Assembly: GCA_015061765.1 (NCBI GenBank)
Contig: SUVZ01000170.1
Coordinates: 1 to 7,663 of the forward strand
Reading direction: 5' to 3'
Source: Lentisphaerota bacterium
Lineage (GTDB): Bacteria > Verrucomicrobiota > Kiritimatiellia > RFP12 > UBA1067
Length of the DNA: 7,663 bases
A model generated the notes under the pieces. The model made no database searches. It had not been told where the DNA came from and saw nothing but the letters and a program-made list of their open reading frames with translations. The stretch's first letter is position 1, and every line of letters starts with the position of its first letter. The position numbers and the translations under genes are program-made. Of this stretch, positions 1-5,600 are shown one piece after another.

Positions 1-306
1 CGCGATCGGGTAGTGCATGGTGTTCGGAAGCACGGCGGAAACGAACAGAAGCTTCTTGTCGCCTTTGCGAGTCTTCTCACGGCGAAGGAAATCACGGTAT
101 GAGGGGAAAAGGTCATCGACATTGAGGTCTAACGGCTTAATGAAGTCATACGAGGCCTGCTTAGACGTACCGAAAGAACCTCCGACAATCTTCAGACTTC
201 CTGTTCTTTCAATCGCCTGACGATGTATGTTGCCCATAAAAGACTTCATACTGCCGCCAATCATGCCGATTTTATGAATTTTATTGTCTGACTTCTTCGT
301 TGCCAT
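1..306 (-). CDS. Gfo/Idh/MocA family oxidoreductase, N-terminal part (3' end beyond window)
   Basis: I translated this 102-codon open fragment by hand; it has no stop and runs off the left edge. It reads as the NAD(P)-binding Rossmann half of a Gfo/Idh/MocA dehydrogenase. After a short lysine-rich start (residues 1-12) comes beta-1 plus the dinucleotide-binding glycine turn KIGMIGGS (12-19), then FMGNIHRQAIE (23-33), KIVGGSF (39-45) where the second strand ends, LFPSYRDFL (66-74) and FVSAVLPNTMHYPIA (88-102). The last motif matches the family's typical TPNxLHxPIA segment. Family members are usually about 350-400 residues, so roughly a quarter to a third is visible. The catalytic Lys/His region lies outside. 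No signal peptide is seen, so the enzyme is probably cytoplasmic. The ATG at 306 is fixed by a consensus Shine-Dalgarno six bases upstream. Its G+C (about 48%) is lower than that of the upstream genes. The family oxidises or reduces sugars, inositols and related compounds; the substrate here is unknown. Confidence 0.85.
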   Translation of the reverse strand, partial: MATKKSDNKIHKIGMIGGSMKSFMGNIHRQAIERTGSLKIVGGSFGTSKQASYDFIKPLDLNVDDLFPSYRDFLRREKTRKGDKKLLFVSAVLPNTMHYPIA

Positions 307-312
307 ATTTTT

Positions 313-320
313 ACCTCCTT
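313..320 (-). promoter_or_regulatory. Ribosome binding site of the oxidoreductase gene
   Basis: The minus strand reads AAGGAGGT followed by six bases and then ATG at 306-304. This is a full anti-16S match at standard spacing. It decides the start codon of the partial Gfo/Idh/MocA gene and implies strong translation initiation, in contrast to the weaker GAAAGG in front of the GH36-like gene. Confidence 0.85.
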
Positions 321-336
321 TTCTCCATTGCCTTGC

Positions 337-365
337 AGTTTATCAAATAACAGTACCCAATTCAA
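337..365 (-). promoter_or_regulatory. Possible sigma70-type promoter for the oxidoreductase gene
   Basis: On the minus strand TTGAAT (365-360, 4/6 to TTGACA) is separated by exactly 17 bases from TAAACT (342-337, 4/6 to TATAAT). It lies in the AT-rich gap just downstream of the terminator-like hairpin and would start a transcript with a leader of about 20-25 bases that includes the Shine-Dalgarno. The position is sensible, but each box has two mismatches, and the sigma preference of this organism is unknown. AT-rich DNA yields such matches by chance. Confidence 0.3.
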
Positions 366-367
366 GT

Positions 368-403
368 AAAAATCTGAAATCGAATGCTTTCAGACAGATT
401 TTT
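368..403 (-). terminator. Terminator-like inverted repeat after the glycosidase genes
   Basis: The minus strand from 403 to 368 can form a 7-bp stem, TCTGAAA / TTTCAGA (394-388 with 379-373), with an 8-base loop, followed directly by TTTTT (372-368). An alternative pairing uses AAAAATCTG (403-395) with CAGATTTTT (376-368), a perfect 9-bp stem with an 18-base loop. The two stems share the same 3' bases and cannot form together. Because A5 and T5 runs flank the element, it could act in either direction. The stem is AT-rich and therefore weak for an intrinsic terminator. It lies about 150 bases after the GH36-like stop and directly before the candidate promoter. It could instead be an operator palindrome. 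Confidence 0.45.
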
Positions 404-424
404 CCATGCAATCATGCTAATTCA

Positions 425-448
425 AACAGAAACAAACACCATTCTGTT
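425..448. repeat. Perfect 7-bp inverted repeat in the intergenic gap
   Basis: AACAGAA (425-431) and TTCTGTT (442-448) are exact reverse complements separated by 10 bases. The centre-to-centre distance of the arms is 17 bases. There is no T tract after it, so it does not look like a terminator. It lies upstream of the candidate promoter and could be a dyad operator, or chance symmetry in AT-rich DNA. Confidence 0.4.
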
Positions 449-465
449 AATTTTAAGCAAACACC
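433..465. repeat. Direct repeat CAAACACC, two copies 25 bases apart
   Basis: CAAACACC occurs at 433-440 and again at 458-465 (GGTGTTTG on the coding strand). The first copy lies in the loop of the neighbouring 7-bp inverted repeat. Eight identical bases within 33 bases may mark paired sites for a regulator of the downstream oxidoreductase, but the statistical support is weak. Confidence 0.3.
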
Positions 466-550
466 TCTCAAGCCATCGGCTGATGAGTCCACTGTATCGG
501 CGGTTGGCAGGGTTCATCTCTGCGAATGCGCACGGTTTCGCCGGAACTTC

Positions 551-2584
551 TCACATGTCAGCCATACGAAGCCATATGAAATCGAGCTTTTCAGGCACCT
601 TGACCGAAAGCAGGGAACCATCCAGCGATGCCGAGCCCCTTCCGCCGACACAGGCATCGACCTTAAGTTTCCGCTTGCCGAAAATCGGCTCCAGATCCAG
701 TACATAGGAATCCTTGTCGTTAAATTCGCGGAACAACAGCACATAACCGCCGCCGTCTGCCGCCTCCGACACAAAACCGGTCCACGCAACGCCATCAGGC
801 CTGTTTCCGACCGGATGTATGACACCGCCATGCCAACGAGTCCGCTCCGCCTTCCAGCTGCGCACCAATGGAGCGAGTGCCGCTATCGACTTCTCGGAAA
901 CATCGGAAAGCTCCATCCAGGCAAGCGGCGACGCCGTCATAACTGTAGCAAAAAGGGCGTCAGGGCGATAATCTGCGTGACTTAACGCCAACCCCTTGTA
1001 TACATCATGGTTCGTATCGGGATTGTTGAACTCGAATCTCAAACGAACAGGATCAATGATGTGCGAAAGGTCCCACAGGTTTTTGAGGGTATGATGCGCC
1101 CAGTACACGCCTCTTTTCGTTCCCCGGTTCTCCACAAATATCGGACCGATATCAACAAGCCCGAGAAAACCCGGACGAACCTCAGCCGTACTGTCGAGAT
1201 CGAACACCATCGTTCCATTAGACTGTTCGAGCATCCTGTCGAACATCATGCGATTGCGCTGAAAGGCGATCGGCGAATAGAGTTTCATGGAATCCATCTT
1301 GAAATAGTCGATGCCGAGGCGCTTGTGGTAATCCAGCAGACATGCGGCATCCTTCTCCCAGTTTTCCGAATCGCCGCTTGAATCCGGACCAAACCACAGT
1401 CCAAAACGCATTCCCTTCGCCGCGGCGGTCTTTACAAGAAGTTCCAGACCGTCCGGAAATCTCTCGCGATCCTCCCTCCAGAAATTAGGATCTGCCGCCC
1501 AATATCCATTCCATACCTTCTTCTTGCCCTCATTAGCCTTTTTTCTGGAATTCGCCGTACGGCCATGCTGCCAACCATCGTCTATCTGAATCACATCAAC
1601 GCCGATTTTCGCGCCAGCCTCGATCTCCTTCAGGAGAAACTCCTGATTTATACGACTGTCACGGTTCCCTGCTCCCCAGGTATTGGACAGCAACACGCCA
1701 TCGCGTCCGGGCCGATACGGACGCAACGCCCGCTGAAACGCAATGACGGCACGCTGCCGCCCGGCATCCCCTCCGCGATAGACAAGCTCCACAAGCGGAT
1801 ATCCGTTGGCCAGAAGCGCAATCCCCCGCCTGCCGTCAAGAATGAAATCATCCGCCTGTTTCGGTCTGCTTACAGGCATCGGGGCGAGCCGAACGAACAC
1901 CATGCCCTCGCCGGTAAGTACGTCACGGCAGTCTACAGAACTGGCAGAGACCGAAAATGCCTCGTCATAGGCCATAAAAAGGCGTTCCTGGGTATGCACA
2001 AGATTGTCGCGGATGTCAGTCTGGTCAAGACACGTCATGCTGGTCACCTTCATGTGCAACGGCGTGTATGCGATATAGTCGCATGCCTTGATGACACTCT
2101 TCAAAATCTCTCGGTCTTCCTTCAACCTGTCTATCTGCCGAGTGGAATCGTGCACTGCGGTGAAATCCACAACCCCGGACCGGCGAACGATCACACCTGG
2201 CATCCCGGGATAGATATCCAATTCCGTCTGCTTTCCCGCCGCCTTCACGGTGACACGTACGCCATCAGTCCCCACAGGACTCCATTTCGCCTTAGCTGCG
2301 GAAACCTCCATATCATCGCGCTTCTGTCCGGCTGGCGCTCCCGCGCGCTGCCATTCCATGCCGTCTTTAGCCTTGAACGACACCGTACGCAGCACCCCAT
2401 TGCACGATTCGTACCTGCGGGAGAACAGAGCATTGCCGACGGAAAGGGTCTTCCCTTCCCATTTCACCGTGCATCCGTTTTCGTTGAATTCGCCGCCGCA
2501 GGAAACATTTACCGCAACGCATGACACTGCCGCCAGAACAATCAGGCGAACCTTCTTGAAGCCAACACGCCCTTTTCTTTTCAT
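551..2584 (-). CDS. Secreted GH36-like (melibiase superfamily) glycosidase
   Basis: The 677-residue product probably hydrolyses alpha-galactoside-type linkages outside the cytoplasm. Residues 1-30 form a signal peptide: a basic stretch (KRKGRVGFKKVR) and a hydrophobic core (LIVLAAVSCVAVNVS). The NVSC motif only loosely resembles a lipobox, so a lipoprotein is possible but not supported. A beta-rich N-terminal domain (about 30-290) precedes a TIM barrel (about 295-570) with NTWGAGNR (301-308), QIDDGWQ (333-339), RFPDGLELL (375-383), GMRFGLWFGP (391-400) and YFKMDS (427-432). D431 fits the GH36 nucleophile. GPIFVENR (480-487) lies where GH36 usually carries its acid/base region. A C-terminal beta domain follows. 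The length matches GH36 (about 650-750). The ATG at 2584 is chosen because GAAAGG lies five bases upstream; the GTG at 2590 overlaps that site. It follows the large glycosidase by 35 bases, probably in one operon. Exact substrate is uncertain. Confidence 0.8.
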   Translation of the reverse strand: MKRKGRVGFKKVRLIVLAAVSCVAVNVSCGGEFNENGCTVKWEGKTLSVGNALFSRRYESCNGVLRTVSFKAKDGMEWQRAGAPAGQKRDDMEVSAAKAKWSPVGTDGVRVTVKAAGKQTELDIYPGMPGVIVRRSGVVDFTAVHDSTRQIDRLKEDREILKSVIKACDYIAYTPLHMKVTSMTCLDQTDIRDNLVHTQERLFMAYDEAFSVSASSVDCRDVLTGEGMVFVRLAPMPVSRPKQADDFILDGRRGIALLANGYPLVELVYRGGDAGRQRAVIAFQRALRPYRPGRDGVLLSNTWGAGNRDSRINQEFLLKEIEAGAKIGVDVIQIDDGWQHGRTANSRKKANEGKKKVWNGYWAADPNFWREDRERFPDGLELLVKTAAAKGMRFGLWFGPDSSGDSENWEKDAACLLDYHKRLGIDYFKMDSMKLYSPIAFQRNRMMFDRMLEQSNGTMVFDLDSTAEVRPGFLGLVDIGPIFVENRGTKRGVYWAHHTLKNLWDLSHIIDPVRLRFEFNNPDTNHDVYKGLALSHADYRPDALFATVMTASPLAWMELSDVSEKSIAALAPLVRSWKAERTRWHGGVIHPVGNRPDGVAWTGFVSEAADGGGYVLLFREFNDKDSYVLDLEPIFGKRKLKVDACVGGRGSASLDGSLLSVKVPEKLDFIWLRMADM

Positions 2585-2589
2585 GAGCA

Positions 2590-2595
2590 CCTTTC
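2590..2595 (-). promoter_or_regulatory. Ribosome binding site of the GH36-like gene
   Basis: GAAAGG on the minus strand is followed by five bases (TGCTC) and ATG at 2584. It rules out the upstream in-frame GTG (2590-2588), whose first base is the last G of this site. The site lies in the 35-base gap after the stop of the large glycosidase gene. That gap has no hairpin or T tract, which favours co-transcription. Confidence 0.6.
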
Positions 2596-2619
2596 AACAC
2601 CTATTGAGTGAATGACAAA

Positions 2620-5600
2620 CTATCGCGAGTAATCCGCGTCCGAAGGGAGATAGCACATGACCGCCGTTCCGTGCAGAGGCACATCCGGCTTCCATATGCG
2701 GATCGGGGATGACGTCTTACGCGTCACCGGATCCACCGGAACGACCTCACGTCCGAAATCGACGACCGGCTCTTCCGCAAGACGATGCACACACACCACT
2801 CCATTCCCCGCGTATGTGGCGTTGCCCGGTTTTGAATATACATGCACCCCCGCCTTGACCGCCCACCGGTTGAGAGTCTCCGGTGCAATGTCGCTTATGG
2901 TTCCGGCGACCACTACGTTCCCTCCAAGTGCAGCCAGAGCCTCGTCCTGAGTCATGAAGTCCCGACTGCACACACCTGTCTTTCCCGCCGCGACTATCAT
3001 CGCGCCCGCCTCCGCCCTGCGGCGGAGCTTGCGCGCCTGAAATTTCGAAAGGCGGAGTGCGTTCCAGAGCACATAAAGCCTGAACTCGGGGAAGTCCTTG
3101 CCGTCAAGATCGGAAATGAGCCTGATCGACGGCGAAAATCCCGCCAGCCGCCATGTCCAGCTCGCCTGCTCCGCCGTTCCCCTCTCGTACAGGAGACGGG
3201 TCTGCTCATCCACCAGGATCACCATCTGCGGCCGCGGATAGAGTCCGGCGTTCTCGGCGGCGAAAGTCTGCATTGAAATCACCTTGCCGATGGTTGAAGA
3301 CTCCTCTTTCGCGCGGTACCACCCGCCGAGCATATCATAGAAGCAAAGCCCCCTGCCGCCCATCGCAATCACGCTTGAGGCATCGCGCATAAGCTGAGTC
3401 TCGAACTCCTCCGGAGTAGCGGGCTTGGCGACGGCGGCGCTCGTCCACGCTGCATTGTCCACATGCTGCGAGAAGCGAGTGCGGTGGTCGAGTTCCTGCA
3501 CGTACAGTACGCCCCGCGCGTCAAGGGACGCGCCGAGGTTGTTGGCCGAAGCGCCCATTCCGCCAACGCTACGCTCCGGCGCATAGTAGCTCACCGTCTT
3601 CACGATATCCACGGCGTCACCGTCGACCAGCTCGTCGAGGGCCAGCCTTGCCGGCTGAGGCCATATCGCCGTCGTCCACCACAGCTCCACGACAGAAGGC
3701 CTCCCCCACGCTTTCTTCACGTGCTTGGCGAAACCGTTCAGCGAACGCGCCAGCCCAACTGCCACGAAACGGCGGCAGTCCGCAAGTCTGCGCCCGAAAC
3801 CTGGTCTGTCATCGAAATATTCGCGGGACCGGAACTCTTCCGGTGACGGATTCCGGGCGTTCGAAATCGCCACAGAGGGATCGTCCCACGCCTTCTGCAG
3901 GGCGGCGTCGCTTCCGTACACCTCCCTGAGATAGCGGCAGAGGGCGCGTCTGTTGCCTTCGGAATAGTCGAAGTGTCCATGATATGGGCGGTATTCCCAC
4001 TGGACATACTGTCCATCCATTCCGCCCATGAAATTGAATCCTATGACGATGTTCCCCACCGGGGACGACTTCAGCCCGGAAACGAGCCCGTCAAGCATCT
4101 TCCGTCCATAGCGCCTCCACGCCTCTCCGCTGTACGAGAACGCCCATGTTTCGTCCTTTGCAAGGGGTTGGTTCCCGAATCCGATGAAATCGTATTGCGC
4201 CATCAGCGGCTCCCCCGTTTCCGCATCGCAGACTGACGTTTTCACGCGGCCGCGCCGCCCCTTGTCGTCAACGAAAATCTCATCTGGATGCCTTTCAAGG
4301 AACGCCCGTGGCGGAGTCAGGTCCACGGACACGATCACACGCGCATCTGGGTTGGAGTGATGGATGCGCATCAGCTCCCTTTCGAGACTTGCAAAGTTCG
4401 GATGCTTCAGAGTGACGATTATGCCGCATCCAATCTCGCCAAACCTTTTCATGCTGTACGAGCCCTTGTAGAAACAGGCGTTCGATCTCTTCCCGTCCAC
4501 AAACAGCTTGGCGCCTGAAGATGTGGTGCGAACTTCCGCAGTCGCCGGCGCAACCTTCTTCAGGTCGTTCAGCGTCGAATCGGGATCTGCCGGCGCCAGA
4601 TCAGGCGGCGTGCGGTCCGAAAGCCCATTCAGGAATTCCAGTTTCATGGTGCGGCCGCTCTGAATGCGGGACGTTCCCAATGAGACTATCGACTCTCCGT
4701 CCCATCCTTTCGGCGCATACCTGCCGAGGTCAAGGAAGAATTCACGCGGGGCGGACGAATCCAGCCAGTCCCCAAGCACATGGAACTCGTCCGGTCTGCG
4801 TCCCGTTCCCCAGTGCGGATCGGCAAGTTCCCTTCCGCACTTTGGAAGTCCGGTCGCCAAGGAGACCCGTTTCACATATCCTGTACCGACCCTGTAGTCG
4901 ATCACGATGCCGGTGAACACCTTGCCGGAATCCTTGCGCATGGCCCATGGTGCTGCATGGCCGGTGGTGACGTTGCAGGCGACGGCATTCGTGAAGTCTG
5001 CCGTAAAACGCATATTGAGAGAACGCAGCCCCTTCAGCTCGAACCCCGCAAAGTTCACAAGCCCTTCCGTCTCCCCTTCGCGGCGCGTGGTGCCCGCCGT
5101 GAGAGCCATTCCGCGTTCATCCGCCATGGCGGCGGCGAACTCCAGCCCCGAATTCTCCTGCAGCCTTGTGGACTTCTCGACGCAGTTCGCGAATTCAAGC
5201 TTCCGCACGATGCGCCCGGAACCGAAACCGACATCCACCTTTCTGTCAACCTTTATCATCGGATGCCAAAGGTGACGGGGAAGTGGCTCGGAGGAACTGA
5301 GCGCACCAGACGCGACAGGCAAGGCGGAAGAGGGTTCCGTGGTGCGGGCGACCTCACGCCAATCCAGCATCCACTCCCCCGCGTCCAGGGAGACAAGCTG
5401 CGCCGATCTGCCGCCGACGCGCACACGCCGCGTACCGACGGGTCGTCCATTGGCCCTTACGGAAACGAAATCGACGTCGACATCGAGAAGCAGCGCCTCC
5501 ATGGAGCGTCCCTCCGGAACGGATATTCTGCGCCCTTCAACACGGACTCCATCCTGCGAGGTGAAAAACCCGTTCAAAGGCTGTCCGTCCACGGAGAAGA

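Larger units (their letters stand above)
307..550. other. Intergenic gap, probable transcription-unit boundary
   Basis: The 244 bases between the GH36-like stop and the oxidoreductase start hold no gene that I can support. The part next to the glycosidase (481-550) stays GC-rich. The rest is clearly AT-rich (about 36% G+C over 301-480) and contains, in minus-strand order, a pair of direct repeats, a 7-bp inverted repeat, a terminator-like hairpin, a possible promoter and the Shine-Dalgarno. The contrast with the 35-base gap between the two glycosidase genes suggests that transcription of the oxidoreductase is controlled separately. Confidence 0.6.

Noticed and set aside
17..220. A 67-codon plus-strand frame at the left edge.
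   Set aside because: The opposite strand encodes a clear Gfo/Idh/MocA Rossmann fold with a consensus ribosome binding site; the plus-strand translation is Arg/Ser-rich without motifs.
473..530. CTGATGAGTCC on the plus strand resembles the core of a hammerhead ribozyme.
   Set aside because: No stem II partner (GGAC) and no GAAA box follow at the required distance, so the catalytic core is incomplete.
422..553. Possible read-through of the GH36-like TGA, since the frame stays open for 42 further codons.
   Set aside because: The extension has no domain character and crosses the AT-rich intergenic block. The C-terminal beta domain already looks complete before the TGA.
1565..2524. A 319-codon plus-strand frame opposite the GH36-like gene, and a second one at 284-985.
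   Set aside because: Both share the same codon-on-codon register with the GH36-like gene and have no recognisable motifs. The second also runs through the intergenic AT-rich block.
2585..2590. GTG at 2590 as the start of the GH36-like protein.
   Set aside because: It would overlap its own Shine-Dalgarno. The ATG at 2584 has GAAAGG at five bases and begins a normal signal peptide.
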